DNA from: Spirochaetia bacterium
GTDB lineage: Bacteria > Spirochaetota > Leptospiria > Turneriellales > JAOUOS01
Length of the DNA: 64,000 nt
NCBI GenBank assembly: GCA_029880265.1
Contig: JAOUOT010000004.1
Span: 84,093-148,092, forward strand
Reading direction: 5' to 3'
Of the stretch, positions 1 through 9,244 are shown one piece after another (the first letter of the stretch is position 1; each line of letters begins with the position of its first letter). The translations under genes were made by a program, and so were the position numbers. The notes beneath the pieces were generated by a model. That model ran no database searches. It was not told the DNA's origin and was given only the letters and a program-made list of their open reading frames with translations.

Positions 1-296
1 TCAAATAAATTATCATTTAGGGCCTGAATTGAAAAGTAACCCTTTTCAAAAGTATGAATTCTCCAGTTTTCAATATGCTGTTTCGCTAAATTGATTATAT
101 TTATCATTACCTCGTCGGTTACTTCAAGTAATTTAATTTGAAGGTTAAATTCGTTTTTGCCAAAAGTATATGATACTAAAGATTCAAGCTCAGTAGTTTC
201 TTTAATCAACGAGTCTAGCTCTTTTTTTACGCTAAAATAATTTATTTCATTGGTATTTACGGCTTCCATTTCATTGTCAGGCTTATGGTTTCTCAT
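1..296 (-). CDS. hypothetical protein, 3' end outside the window
   Basis: An open frame starts at ATG 296 on the minus strand and runs without a stop to base 1, giving about 98 residues with the C-terminus missing. The start region is MRNHKPDNEMEAVNTNEINY. The visible part is charged and looks helical, with no signal peptide or membrane segment, and I do not recognise a family. Its codon use resembles its neighbours and it has the same orientation as the next six genes, so it could be the distal end of that run, although a 77-bp gap separates it from the TauE-like gene. Confidence 0.5.
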   Translation of the reverse strand, partial: MRNHKPDNEMEAVNTNEINYFSVKKELDSLIKETTELESLVSYTFGKNEFNLQIKLLEVTDEVMINIINLAKQHIENWRIHTFEKGYFSIQALNDNLF

Positions 297-373
297 ATAT
301 TGTCAATCTTTAAGCGTCCTTTAACCTTGCTATAGTCGGGCGTAATAGATACAGCCGTATTTCGACTAGTTTA

Positions 374-1036
374 TCAATGACATTGATTTGTTTGTATCAG
401 ATATAGGCGCCATAAGATTGTTGATAAGCCCAAGATAAGCATAAAAATTCCCAAAATAATTCTTATACCGTCGGCGGGTATTTTTTTCATAAAATAATTA
501 CTTGCAAAACCAATCGCAAAAAGCGCGGGATACATTCCTAAGCTGAAGAAAAGCATTGTAAAGGCTCCGTATACGGCAGATTCAGCGGTAAGAGTTAAGC
601 CATAAGCCCCGTATAATAAGCCGCATGGCATAAACGCGGCAGATAGACCCATCATAAAAGCTAATGCGTAAATATTTCTGTTCTTTTTCATAAATGAACT
701 CAACTTAATAAAAAAGAAAGACATGTCCTCTGAAGCTTTTTTTCTTTTTCCTGAGAGCAGGTACGCCAAAGAAAACAATATGAGTATCGCGCCGCCTGAA
801 AAAATGGCAAGATTATTAATAAAATATTTATCTACAGTTTCGCCGAGGCCGCCTAAAATAAAGCCGGCTGTCGTATAAACAAGGGTTCTCGACAAATTGT
901 AGGCTAAATTAATTTTCCATTTAGGCGCGCTGCGGCTGTTCAGTATATGAACAAAGGGCCCGCACATACCCGCGCAATGCAGAGATCCTATAAATCCTAA
1001 TAAAAAAGATTCAATATAGACAGCTTGAAAGATCAC
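374..1036 (-). CDS. TauE/SafE-like (UreH/DsbD_2-type) integral membrane protein
   Basis: A 220-residue polytopic membrane protein with about six hydrophobic segments. Residues 18-27 read GSLHCAGMCG and a second half-motif FMPCGLLYGAY lies near residues 134-144; this paired pattern is typical of the sulfite-exporter/UreH-like family (often labelled DsbD_2). Members often sit next to cytochrome cbb3 oxidase assembly genes and are thought to handle metal or thiol chemistry. Here the start codon overlaps the ccoS stop by 4 bp (ATGA), so the two are translationally coupled. The specific substrate cannot be read from the sequence; a role in cbb3 maturation is inferred from the neighbour. Confidence 0.82.
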   Translation of the reverse strand: MIFQAVYIESFLLGFIGSLHCAGMCGPFVHILNSRSAPKWKINLAYNLSRTLVYTTAGFILGGLGETVDKYFINNLAIFSGGAILILFSLAYLLSGKRKKASEDMSFFFIKLSSFMKKNRNIYALAFMMGLSAAFMPCGLLYGAYGLTLTAESAVYGAFTMLFFSLGMYPALFAIGFASNYFMKKIPADGIRIILGIFMLILGLSTILWRLYLIQTNQCH

Positions 1037-1218
1037 TTGTTTTTCTTTTTATTTTTTGTAATAGACGTATCTACATCGTCTTTTTCGTTAAAAAGCATTT
1101 TATATTTGGGCATTTCGGGATCTTCATAATCTCTATTTCGAACGCTCCACATAAAGAGAAACAAAAAACCTAACGCGATAACTATTGCGATAGGAACGGT
1201 GATATATAAGGCCGACAT
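1033..1218 (-). CDS. ccoS: cbb3-type cytochrome oxidase assembly protein CcoS
   Basis: A 61-residue protein with one N-terminal transmembrane helix (about residues 6-24), followed by WSVRNRDYEDPE and a cytoplasmic tail with MLFNEKDD. The W-x-V/I-x-x-x-D/Q-x-x-D-P/L-E pattern and a small acidic tail are characteristic of CcoS, which is needed for cofactor insertion into cbb3 oxidase. The start codon shares one base with the fliG stop and the stop overlaps the next gene, so it lies inside one transcript. It implies a microaerobic respiratory chain, although no oxidase subunit gene lies in the window. Confidence 0.85.
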   Translation of the reverse strand: MSALYITVPIAIVIALGFLFLFMWSVRNRDYEDPEMPKYKMLFNEKDDVDTSITKNKKKNK

Positions 1219-2246
1219 TATTCTACGAAAGTTTCTTTCTCTTTATGAAGAAAAAGAGCGCCTTCTTTTTCAAGGGTTTCTACTGTTTTCATAATTACTC
1301 TGCGATTTGATTCAATTTCAGAAAGCGGCATGGCTCCTAAGATTTTCATATCGTCTATTATATCTGACGACCGATTTACCGATACGCTGCTTAAAATGTA
1401 TCTGATTAGTTCTTGACCGGCGCCCTTTAACGCTTTCGCCCAAATAGAATTTTCGGTTACCTGTTCAAAAATTTTACGAATTTCTTGCTGTTTCAACTTA
1501 ACTAAATCTTCAAACATAAAAAGCCGCGCTTTAATGCGCTCGGCCATTTCAGGATTTTCGTTTTCGAGAGATTTTAGAATATTTTCTTCGCTTTTTGCGT
1601 CTAAAAAGCCCAGAATGGCTGAAAGCTTATCTTCGCCTCTTATCTCTTCTATCTCTTCTTTTTCTATTCTCTCAAGCTTAGAGCTTAGAGCTTTATAAAC
1701 AGCTGAAAGCGTATCGGGATGCACTTTTTGAACTGCGGCAATTTTTTTCGCGATTTGCGCCCTGAAATTATTATCAAATAACTTCAGGACAACAGCCGCA
1801 TACCTTGGGGTTAAATACGATAAAACCAGAGCAACTGTTTGGGGCATTTCTTGAGATAATACTTGAGCCAAAGTCTCTTCGGGATATTCTTCAAATTCAT
1901 GAAAGCTTTTCGCCGTTTGGTTTTTATTGAGTTTTTCGAGATACCGTAATGCTTTCTCGGGACCTAGAGCCTTTTCAAGAAGCCGCTTGGCTTCTTCTTT
2001 GCCGCCGGTTACGATGCCTTCATTTTTTTTAAGTTCTCTTTGAAATTCTTCTAGAAGCTCTTCTTTTTCGTTTTGATCCAATTTTCTTATATGCATAATC
2101 TCCCGAAGAATCGCTTCCATTGATTCGGGATCTATATGCTTAATTATCTGGGCGGCGGTATCTTCGCCAAGGGCCATTAAAATTTTGGCGGCTTTTGCAA
2201 TTTTCTCTTTTTTATTATTTTCTTTATTAGAAATTGTATTGCCCAT
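1218..2246 (-). CDS. fliG: flagellar motor switch protein FliG
   Basis: FliG couples the stator to the flagellar rotor. The middle-domain motif EMPQTVALVLSYL (the EHPQ-type motif) and the C-terminal signature MFEDLVKLKQQEIRKIFEQV are visible, followed by the LSEIESNRRVI segment typical of FliG-C. I chose ATG 2246 (342 residues) because the longer frame opens with TTG at 2285 inside the preceding STAS gene and would add 13 atypical residues. The TTG start remains possible. It is odd that no other flagellar gene is near; the gene sits between an anti-anti-sigma factor and ccoS. It may be a second FliG paralogue, as in spirochaetes. Confidence 0.85.
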   Translation of the reverse strand: MGNTISNKENNKKEKIAKAAKILMALGEDTAAQIIKHIDPESMEAILREIMHIRKLDQNEKEELLEEFQRELKKNEGIVTGGKEEAKRLLEKALGPEKALRYLEKLNKNQTAKSFHEFEEYPEETLAQVLSQEMPQTVALVLSYLTPRYAAVVLKLFDNNFRAQIAKKIAAVQKVHPDTLSAVYKALSSKLERIEKEEIEEIRGEDKLSAILGFLDAKSEENILKSLENENPEMAERIKARLFMFEDLVKLKQQEIRKIFEQVTENSIWAKALKGAGQELIRYILSSVSVNRSSDIIDDMKILGAMPLSEIESNRRVIMKTVETLEKEGALFLHKEKETFVE

Positions 2247-2253
2247 TCTAGTT

Positions 2254-2583
2254 TCAGGCTTTGATAGCGTCTTCTTCTGTATCAAAAACGTTAAACATAT
2301 CTATTAATTCGACGACTTCAAAAACTTTTCGTACGGCCTGGTTTAATCCGCATAGTCGAAGCTCACGTTCCTTTTGTTTTAATTGACGCATTATGGCGAC
2401 TAAAACCCTGAGCCCGCTCGACGACATATATTCAACATTTTGCATATTCGCAATAATGTTAGCGTTCGGAGATTCTTCAATTATTTTCAGCAGACCTTTT
2501 TCTATTTCTGCGCTTAAATGAACGTCAAGTCGACCCTTTAGAGACACTATGACGTTTCCACCGACTTGTTTTAAATCAAGCAT
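2254..2583 (-). CDS. STAS-domain anti-sigma factor antagonist (RsbV/SpoIIAA-like)
   Basis: A single 109-residue STAS domain. The phosphorylatable serine lies in NVEYMSSSGLRVLVAIMR (about residues 50-67), the canonical D/E-x-x-x-x-D/S-S-S/T-G loop. In partner switching the unphosphorylated form binds an RsbW-type kinase. Start ATG 2583 is preceded by an AGGAG ribosome-binding site at good spacing. The kinase (2662-3084) and the phosphatase (3081-5459) lie just upstream in the same orientation, so the full cascade is present, and fliG follows 7 bp after the stop. Confidence 0.9.
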   Translation of the reverse strand: MLDLKQVGGNVIVSLKGRLDVHLSAEIEKGLLKIIEESPNANIIANMQNVEYMSSSGLRVLVAIMRQLKQKERELRLCGLNQAVRKVFEVVELIDMFNVFDTEEDAIKA

Positions 2584-2599
2584 TTTTATACTCCTAATT

Positions 2600-2617
2600 T
2601 GGCATGTTGGTATGCCA
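2600..2617. promoter_or_regulatory. 6-bp inverted repeat (TGGCAT-N6-ATGCCA) ahead of the STAS gene
   Basis: Perfect 6-bp arms separated by 6 bp lie in the 78-bp gap between the RsbW-like and STAS genes, about 16 bp upstream of the STAS start. It could be an operator or a small mRNA hairpin. No T-run follows it in the direction of transcription, so a terminator is unlikely. Confidence 0.35.
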
Positions 2618-2661
2618 TTAATTTATTCATAATTAAAATATTTTCAATCATACCGCTATAT

Positions 2662-3084
2662 TCAATTTGTAATTTTTACCAGGTTTATCATGTTTTTATT
2701 ATCAATATTGCGATAACGTATTCTATCCATTAAATTTTTCATTAAAAATACGCCAAAACCTCCCTTTTTTTCGCCTCGAAGATTTAATCTAATGTCGGGA
2801 GGCGGAGCATTCAAAATATTATACGCTTTCCCGCTGTCAATCATAACAATTTTTAAAACATTGTTTCTTTTTATCAGTTTTATCTCGAATTTATTCTCTT
2901 CGGCATTTTCAGAGTTATAAGCATGCGTAACAATATTTGTAGAGGCTTCATCGCAGACAAGAACAATGTCTTTAATATGTTTTTCGCTTATTTTCCAAAG
3001 TACCAATTGTTTTTCAACATACTTTTTAACCTTTGGTATTTCGGCCGTTTTTGCTTTAAATATTTTTTTAGATATTTTAATCAT
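2662..3084 (-). CDS. RsbW/SpoIIAB-like serine kinase (HATPase_c_2)
   Basis: A 140-residue GHKL-type ATPase. The N-box is DEASTNIVTHAY (about residues 46-57), the G1 box contains DSGKAYN, and the glycine lid is KKGGFGVFLMKNLMD. These are the hallmarks of anti-sigma-factor serine kinases that phosphorylate a STAS partner. The start overlaps the end of the RsbU-like phosphatase by 4 bp, so the two are coupled. No sigma factor is present here, so the final target may be a distant sigma factor or another protein such as the neighbouring FliG; the latter is speculation. Confidence 0.88.
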   Translation of the reverse strand: MIKISKKIFKAKTAEIPKVKKYVEKQLVLWKISEKHIKDIVLVCDEASTNIVTHAYNSENAEENKFEIKLIKRNNVLKIVMIDSGKAYNILNAPPPDIRLNLRGEKKGGFGVFLMKNLMDRIRYRNIDNKNMINLVKITN

Positions 3085-5459
3085 TTTATTTTCAGTATTA
3101 ATATCGTGAAATCGTCAAATTGCGGCTCGGGGTCGCAGAACTCTTTTACTTCTTTAAAAATTTTCTCAATTAAATCGGCCGCCGACAACGCATGGTCTTT
3201 TTTTATTAAATCTTGAAGTCTTTCTAGACCAAACTCTTCATTTTCGGGATTTATGGCTTCAACAACCCCGTCTGTATACAATATTAAAATATCGCCAGAG
3301 TTCAATTGGGTGTCGCCTTGTCCAAATTCGCCGTGCAAATCAGACGGTACAACCCCTAAGGGACTGCCTTTTGCATACAGCATTTCGCACTCTTTATCGG
3401 CCGCCCGATAAACTAATTGTTCATTATGACCGGCTGAAGCGAAGCGCAGTTTTTTTGTGGTTATATTATAAATGCTGTAAAACAATGTTACAAACATGCC
3501 CGCCTGACTGTCTTCGTGAATAAGATCGTTACATTCGTACAATAAAACCCCTGGTTCTTTGCTTTCTCTGCCGACGGTTCTGATAATTGAGTTTGTTACG
3601 GCCATGAAAAGAGCGGCGGGTAGACTTTTACCAGAAACATCGGCTACTGAAAAAGAATATTCTTCTTCATTAAATTTATAGTGGTCAAAAAAATCGCCTC
3701 CCATTGTTTTCGCGGGCTGCGATAATACCCCAATATCAAAAAAATCGCTTTTGGGAACCTTGTTTGGCAAAATAGATTTTTGAATTGACGAAGTGATTTC
3801 TAGCTCTTTTTCATACGCTTTTTTCTGCATCATCTCGTCTAATAGTCTGAAGTTCTGAATTCCTTTGGTGATTTGCCCGGCAATTGTAGATACCAGCCGA
3901 TAATCGTCTTCTAGAAATATTTTATTATCTTCTTTTTGAGCAATGCATAAAACGCCGTAAACCGTTTCGCTTTGACCCAAAGGGTGTAAAATGCAGGCGT
4001 TTGAACTATATCTTTCGTCATTTCTATAGCTTTTATATTCGCTTTCAGAAAGATTATTTGTTTGTATTATTTTATTTTCTTTATAACAAATGCCGCTTAA
4101 CGAATTATCAAGAGGAACAAGCATCGATTCGTCAGAGCTTATTTCAATACCATAATAAGATATGATCTCTAAGCAGCCTTCATCGTTATTATAAAGCAAG
4201 ATAGATACTTTTTGGGCCTCAAGCTCTTCGGCAATGATTTTAACAACCGAATCATATAAATCTTTTTCATTTAGGGTTGAAATCATACTTTTGCTTATTT
4301 CATGCAAGCTTGAAAGTTCATGAACTTTTTTCTCTAATTCTTTGTTTATTTTTGTTAAAGAATCGATAAGTTCTCGATTATGAATGGCTAAAGCCGCTTG
4401 CTCTGAAAATGTATTAAAAAGCTCCAGATCTTTTTCAATAAACTCGTCTCGGCCTATCGAGTTTATCGCCTCAATGACGCCTATAATTTTTCTTTGTACC
4501 ATCAAAGGCACAGCGATTAAATTTCTCGTTATAAAATTACTTTTTTGGTCGGCTTCTTTAAAAACCCTTTCGTCTTCTTGAGCGTTATTGACTATAAGAG
4601 GCTCTTGATCTTTTGCGACCAGACCCGCAATACCTACGCCTATGGGCACTCTTATTTCTTTTAAGGCTCTTTCTTTTTCTCCTGAAATAATATTAAAATA
4701 AAGCTCGTTAGTGTCTTGATCTATAAGCATCAAACTTGACGCTTCTGCTTTTAAAACCATTTTTGCTGATTCCATAATCGATTCTAAAAGGCTGTGCAGA
4801 TCGAGCGTTGAGTTGATCATTTTCGATACTTTTATTATTTCTGATAATAAAATATTATTTTCTAAATTATTTTTATACAAATACAGATTTTCAATAATTG
4901 TTACCAGATTTGAAGTAAATTGTACGACTAAATCGGCTCCGTTTTCTGTTTTAATAGAGCTATAGATTAAGCGGGCAAAGGTTTTAGCGAAAGCCGAAGC
5001 GACGCTTACGTCTTCATCGTCAAAAAAATTAACGGGGATTTTTTCTTCTAAAACCATGGCGCCTAAGATGATTTTATCGTCTACCTCAAGCGGCGAGAAG
5101 ATATAAGAGTTGTCGGCTTTTTCAATTTCGTTGCCTTCTTCGTCATAAACAACCTGATCTTTTTCTACTGAAAAAGTTTCTTTTGTGCTCATGCACTTTT
5201 TGGCCAAGATTCTTTCAGAAAATTTCAGGCTTTCTCCGCCGATACGAATAATTTTAAATTTCTTTTCTGGCCCTAAAAGCAAGAGTTTGCATGATCTGGT
5301 TTTTAATAATTGCGAAACCGATTGCAGCATAAATTTTGAAGCTTGTAAAAACTCGGGCAATATATCTACAAAATATCCCGAATAATCTTTTTTTACAAGC
5401 GGATGCAGACCTTTATCGGCCAGCGCATCAGCCTCTTTAAGCAAAACGCCTTGTTCCAT
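3081..5459 (-). CDS. GAF-domain PP2C (SpoIIE/RsbU) serine phosphatase
   Basis: I start the protein at ATG 5459 (MEQGVLLKEADALADKG, 792 residues); a longer frame back to 5780 would run into purB on the other strand and encode implausible sequence. The domain order is an N-terminal sensor region, two GAF domains (roughly residues 220-380 and 395-540) and a C-terminal PP2C/SpoIIE domain. The latter has MGGDFFD and SVADVSGKSLPAALFM, with the metal-binding aspartates and the final FDDFTILILK. It should dephosphorylate the STAS protein encoded 500 bp downstream. Input is probably a cytoplasmic small ligand or redox signal through the GAF domains. Confidence 0.88.
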   Translation of the reverse strand: MEQGVLLKEADALADKGLHPLVKKDYSGYFVDILPEFLQASKFMLQSVSQLLKTRSCKLLLLGPEKKFKIIRIGGESLKFSERILAKKCMSTKETFSVEKDQVVYDEEGNEIEKADNSYIFSPLEVDDKIILGAMVLEEKIPVNFFDDEDVSVASAFAKTFARLIYSSIKTENGADLVVQFTSNLVTIIENLYLYKNNLENNILLSEIIKVSKMINSTLDLHSLLESIMESAKMVLKAEASSLMLIDQDTNELYFNIISGEKERALKEIRVPIGVGIAGLVAKDQEPLIVNNAQEDERVFKEADQKSNFITRNLIAVPLMVQRKIIGVIEAINSIGRDEFIEKDLELFNTFSEQAALAIHNRELIDSLTKINKELEKKVHELSSLHEISKSMISTLNEKDLYDSVVKIIAEELEAQKVSILLYNNDEGCLEIISYYGIEISSDESMLVPLDNSLSGICYKENKIIQTNNLSESEYKSYRNDERYSSNACILHPLGQSETVYGVLCIAQKEDNKIFLEDDYRLVSTIAGQITKGIQNFRLLDEMMQKKAYEKELEITSSIQKSILPNKVPKSDFFDIGVLSQPAKTMGGDFFDHYKFNEEEYSFSVADVSGKSLPAALFMAVTNSIIRTVGRESKEPGVLLYECNDLIHEDSQAGMFVTLFYSIYNITTKKLRFASAGHNEQLVYRAADKECEMLYAKGSPLGVVPSDLHGEFGQGDTQLNSGDILILYTDGVVEAINPENEEFGLERLQDLIKKDHALSAADLIEKIFKEVKEFCDPEPQFDDFTILILKIK

Positions 5460-5637
5460 ATTTATATGATACACTATTGTAAAATGAAAGCGTATCGGCA
5501 ATAAAAAAAGAATAGGGCGTCGGTTCAAAAAGAAGATATTACCAGACTTCAGAAAGCGCCTCATTTGTTTGAAAAATGGTTGGCTTCGTGTTAATTGTAA
5601 GAAAAGTGACTTTGCTTTTAAAGGGATTTTTTCATAG

Positions 5638-6939
5638 ATGATAGACAGATATTCAACAAAAGAAATGCGGTATTTATGGTCGCTTGAGAATAAATTTTCT
5701 ATTTGGCAAGATATTGAAATAGCCGCTTGCGAATACTGGCGCAATGCCGGCAGAATAAACGAAAGCGATTTTAATGACATTAAGAATAAAGCGGCGTTTT
5801 CAGTAGAAAGAGTTTTAGAAATTGAAAACGAAGTTCATCATGACGTAATCGCGTTTTTAACGAATCTGGCCGAAAATATCGGCGGCGCGTCAAGGTTTGT
5901 CCATTTTGGGCTTACATCTTCAGATGTTGTCGACACGGGTTTTACTGTTATCATACAAAAAACGGGCGAATTAATTTTAGGCGCATATGATAAATATCTT
6001 GAAGCGTTAAAGAAAAAAGCTATTGAACATAAAGATCTTCCCGCAGTCGGCAGAACTCACGGCGTTCATGCCGAACCGACCACTCTTGGCTTGAAACTAT
6101 TGGGTTATTATGAAGAAGCAAAGCGCAACTATGACAGGTTAAAAACGGCTTTAGACGAAGCTTCTTTCGGCAAATTATCGGGCGCCGTAGGCACTTATTC
6201 GCAGCTTCCTATTGAGCTTGAAACATTTGTCATGCAAAAACTTGGCATAAAATCAGAGCCTGTAAGCACACAGGTTGTTCCCCGCGACAGGCATGCCCAC
6301 CTTTTAAACGCAATTTCAATGTGCGCTCAGGGTATCGCCCGGTTAGCGCAAGAAATAAGATTGCTTCAGAAAACAGAAAGCAGAGAAGTCGAAGAGCCGT
6401 TTCAAAAAGGGCAAAAGGGGTCAAGCGCCATGCCTCATAAAAGAAACCCTATTTTATGCGAAAGAATGTGCGGATTGGCCCGCGTTTTATTAGGTTATGC
6501 CGTAACGGGGCAGCAGAATATTTCATTATGGCACGAACGAGATATCTCTCATTCTTCGGCCGAACGGGTTGTTTTTCCCGACGCTATGAGCCTTTTAGAA
6601 TATATGCTTATAAAAATGACGTTTGTTGTTGAAAATCTGCATGTGTACCCTGAAACGGCTGAAAGAGTATTGTCTTTAACAAAAGGGCTATTATATTCTT
6701 CAAGGGCCTTGCTTGTTATAACAGAAACTCTTGGCATATCTAGAGAAGAAGCCTATTCGATTGTGCAGTCTGAAGCCATGAAAGTCTGGGCAGCTCACGA
6801 CGGCCCCGGTTTAAAAGAAAGATTATCAGCGAGAGACGACTTAAAGAAAATTGAACCATCGGCATGGGAAGGGGTATTTGACCCTGTCTCTTTTTTAAAG
6901 AATGTTGATAGTATTTATAAAAGATGCGGTCTTCTTTAG
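5638..6939 (+). CDS. purB: adenylosuccinate lyase PurB
   Basis: The lyase splits adenylosuccinate and SAICAR, giving fumarate, in purine synthesis. The fumarase-superfamily signature GSSAMPHKRNP is present at about residues 261-271, along with TSSDVVDTGF and GRTHGVHAEPTT, which carry the catalytic serine and histidines. The length of 433 residues is normal. It is transcribed away from the RsbU gene across a 178-bp gap that must hold both promoters, and converges on clpA with 54 bp between stops. No other purine gene is adjacent. Confidence 0.95.
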   Translation: MIDRYSTKEMRYLWSLENKFSIWQDIEIAACEYWRNAGRINESDFNDIKNKAAFSVERVLEIENEVHHDVIAFLTNLAENIGGASRFVHFGLTSSDVVDTGFTVIIQKTGELILGAYDKYLEALKKKAIEHKDLPAVGRTHGVHAEPTTLGLKLLGYYEEAKRNYDRLKTALDEASFGKLSGAVGTYSQLPIELETFVMQKLGIKSEPVSTQVVPRDRHAHLLNAISMCAQGIARLAQEIRLLQKTESREVEEPFQKGQKGSSAMPHKRNPILCERMCGLARVLLGYAVTGQQNISLWHERDISHSSAERVVFPDAMSLLEYMLIKMTFVVENLHVYPETAERVLSLTKGLLYSSRALLVITETLGISREEAYSIVQSEAMKVWAAHDGPGLKERLSARDDLKKIEPSAWEGVFDPVSFLKNVDSIYKRCGLL

Positions 6940-6993
6940 ATAAAGTTCGTATAAATCATACCATTGACTCTATAGAAGAAGTTGAATCTTATT

Positions 6994-9243
6994 TTACGTA
7001 TATTCTAAACAAAGCTTCTTGTCTTTTGCCGAAATAACAACGGAACCGCCGTTTTTTAATTTGCCGAATAATATTTCATCAACAATGGGATTTTTTATTT
7101 CTTCTTGCATGATTCTTGTCATTGGCCGCGCGCCAAATTCAATTTCGTAGCCTTTTTCTGCGAGATAATTAACGGCTTTTGCGTCGATTTTTATTTTTAT
7201 TTTTTTATCTTTCAGCTGATTAGAGACTTCTTTGATATTTTTTTTGACAATTTTTTTAATGGTATCCGGTTTTAAGTGCTGAAATAACACCACCGCGTCA
7301 AGACGGTTTCTAAATTCGGGCGAGAATGTTTTTTTAATCGCGTTTAAGGGATTTTTTTCGGCCGCGCCTTTTCTTTCAAATCCTATTACAGAAGAGCTCA
7401 TTTCGCGAGAGCCTACATTTGACGTCATGATTATAATAATATTTCGAAAGTCGGCCGTTTTGCCTGTTGTATCTGTTACCGAGGCGTTATCCATAATTTG
7501 CAAAAGCGTGTTTAATATATCGGGATGCGCCTTTTCTATTTCGTCTAGAAGCAAAACCGCGTAAGGGTTTTTTCGTACAGCTTCTGTCAACATGGCCCCC
7601 TGATCAAAGCCGACATACCCTGGAGGCGACCCTAAAAATCTTGAGACGCTGTGCTTTTCCATATATTCGCTCATGTCAAATCTTATAAGTTCAATGCCAA
7701 GGTTTTCAGAAAGACGTTTTGAAAGTTCGGTTTTACCGACGCCGGTGGGCCCCGCAAAAAGAAAAGAACCTACGGGTTTATCGTGGTTGCCCATTCCGGC
7801 GCGATGTCTCTTGATTGCAGAGGCCAGTTTATGAACGGCTTCTTCTTGCCCGAATACGACATTTGAAAGCGCTTTCTCAAGGCTTTGCAGGTTATCAATT
7901 TCGTTTTGGCTTACAGCCTGAATGGGAATTCTGGCGATTCTCGAAATTAAAATTTCGATATCTTCAAGAGTTATTTCTTTTCTGTCGGGATGATAAATGC
8001 TTAAATTGGCGCCGGCTTCGTCTATTAAGTCGATGGCCTTATCGGGAAGATGGCGATCGCGTAAAAACTTATCTGATAATTTTGCCGCCGACGTAATCGC
8101 GTTTTTTTGGTATTTTATGCCGTGAAAACTTTCATATTTCGATTTTAATCCGTTGAGTATATCAATGGTTTCAGTTACCGTGGGTTCTAAAATATCAATT
8201 TTTTGAAATCTGCGCGAAAGGGCCCTGTCTTTTTCAAAATGCTGTCTGAATTCGTCGGTTGTTGTCGCCCCGATGCATCTTATTTTACCTTCTGTTAAAA
8301 TGGGCTTTAAGAGATTCGACGCGTCCATACTTCCTCCGCTGACCGAACCCGCGCCTATTACTGTATGTATTTCGTCAATATAAATGATAACCTTTTCTTT
8401 TTGAGAAAGGGCCTGAAAAATGCCTTTAAGTCTTTCTTCAAAGTCGCCCCTGAATTTGGTTCCCGCTAAAAGGGCCCCCATATCAAGCGCATAGATTAAA
8501 TAACCCTGAAGTTTTTTAGGAACCTCGTTGGTCGCTATTTTTTGAGCGAGACCTCTTGTGATGGCGGTTTTGCCTACGCCCGCGTCGCCTACATGCAGAG
8601 GATTATTTTTCTGGCGTCGGCATAGAATTTCAATGGTTCGTTTTAGTTCTTCATCGCGTCCTATGAGTTTGTCATATTTGCCGTTAGCGGCCTGCTGCGT
8701 CATTTCTGTCGCGAATTTTTCAAGAAGTTTATCGTATGATTTTGCTTTGCCGTCTTTTACAGTCTCTTCTTCGGGAAGAAGCTCCATTTCATCTTCGTCA
8801 AGAAGGTCGTCTTCATAATATTTTGAAACGCCATGAGAAACATAATTTAAAATATCAATTTTTGTAATGCCCTGCTTTTCTAAAATATATTTAGCGTGGC
8901 TGTCTTTTTCGTTAAAAAGAGCCACTAAAATATCGCCTATATCGAGCTCTTTTTTTTCGGCAGAATGCACATGTACAATCGCCTGCTGTAAAATGCGCTG
9001 AAAAGCGATTGTTTGTATGGGTATTTCCTGGTTTTTTTGCGACGATTCAAGGGTATCTAAGTATTGATTTAAGTCTTCTTGTATTTCTTCCATTATGGCG
9101 CCGGTATTTAAAAGAATTTCAGAGCCGATTTTATCAAAAGATATAGAATAAAGCAAATGTTCCAGCGTTAAAAAAGCGTGGTTTCTTAATTGAGCCTCTT
9201 GAAAAGCGTCGTTAAGAACTTTTTCGGTGTCTTTGCTAATCAT
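6994..9243 (-). CDS. clpA: ATP-dependent Clp protease ATP-binding subunit ClpA
   Basis: A 749-residue double AAA+ unfoldase. It has a Clp-N repeat domain (about 1-140), Walker A GDAGVGKTAIT in the first module, and GPTGVGKTELSKRL in the second, followed by the ClpB-D2 small domain. No long middle coiled coil is present, which separates it from ClpB/ClpC. It feeds substrates to ClpP, which is not in the window. It starts one base after the clpS stop, so the adaptor and unfoldase are made together. Confidence 0.95.
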   Translation of the reverse strand: MISKDTEKVLNDAFQEAQLRNHAFLTLEHLLYSISFDKIGSEILLNTGAIMEEIQEDLNQYLDTLESSQKNQEIPIQTIAFQRILQQAIVHVHSAEKKELDIGDILVALFNEKDSHAKYILEKQGITKIDILNYVSHGVSKYYEDDLLDEDEMELLPEEETVKDGKAKSYDKLLEKFATEMTQQAANGKYDKLIGRDEELKRTIEILCRRQKNNPLHVGDAGVGKTAITRGLAQKIATNEVPKKLQGYLIYALDMGALLAGTKFRGDFEERLKGIFQALSQKEKVIIYIDEIHTVIGAGSVSGGSMDASNLLKPILTEGKIRCIGATTTDEFRQHFEKDRALSRRFQKIDILEPTVTETIDILNGLKSKYESFHGIKYQKNAITSAAKLSDKFLRDRHLPDKAIDLIDEAGANLSIYHPDRKEITLEDIEILISRIARIPIQAVSQNEIDNLQSLEKALSNVVFGQEEAVHKLASAIKRHRAGMGNHDKPVGSFLFAGPTGVGKTELSKRLSENLGIELIRFDMSEYMEKHSVSRFLGSPPGYVGFDQGAMLTEAVRKNPYAVLLLDEIEKAHPDILNTLLQIMDNASVTDTTGKTADFRNIIIIMTSNVGSREMSSSVIGFERKGAAEKNPLNAIKKTFSPEFRNRLDAVVLFQHLKPDTIKKIVKKNIKEVSNQLKDKKIKIKIDAKAVNYLAEKGYEIEFGARPMTRIMQEEIKNPIVDEILFGKLKNGGSVVISAKDKKLCLEYT

Positions 9244-9244
9244 G

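Noticed and set aside
2247..2285. TTG start of fliG at 2285
   Set aside because: It overlaps the STAS gene by 32 bp and adds 13 residues without family likeness; ATG 2246 follows the STAS stop.
5460..5780. 107-residue N-terminal extension of the RsbU-like protein
   Set aside because: It overlaps the start of purB on the other strand and its sequence is not protein-like; ATG 5459 is a natural start.
6230..6424. antisense open frames within purB, clpA, kinase and helicase genes
   Set aside because: They are shadows of strong genes, with no ribosome-binding sites or recognisable domains.
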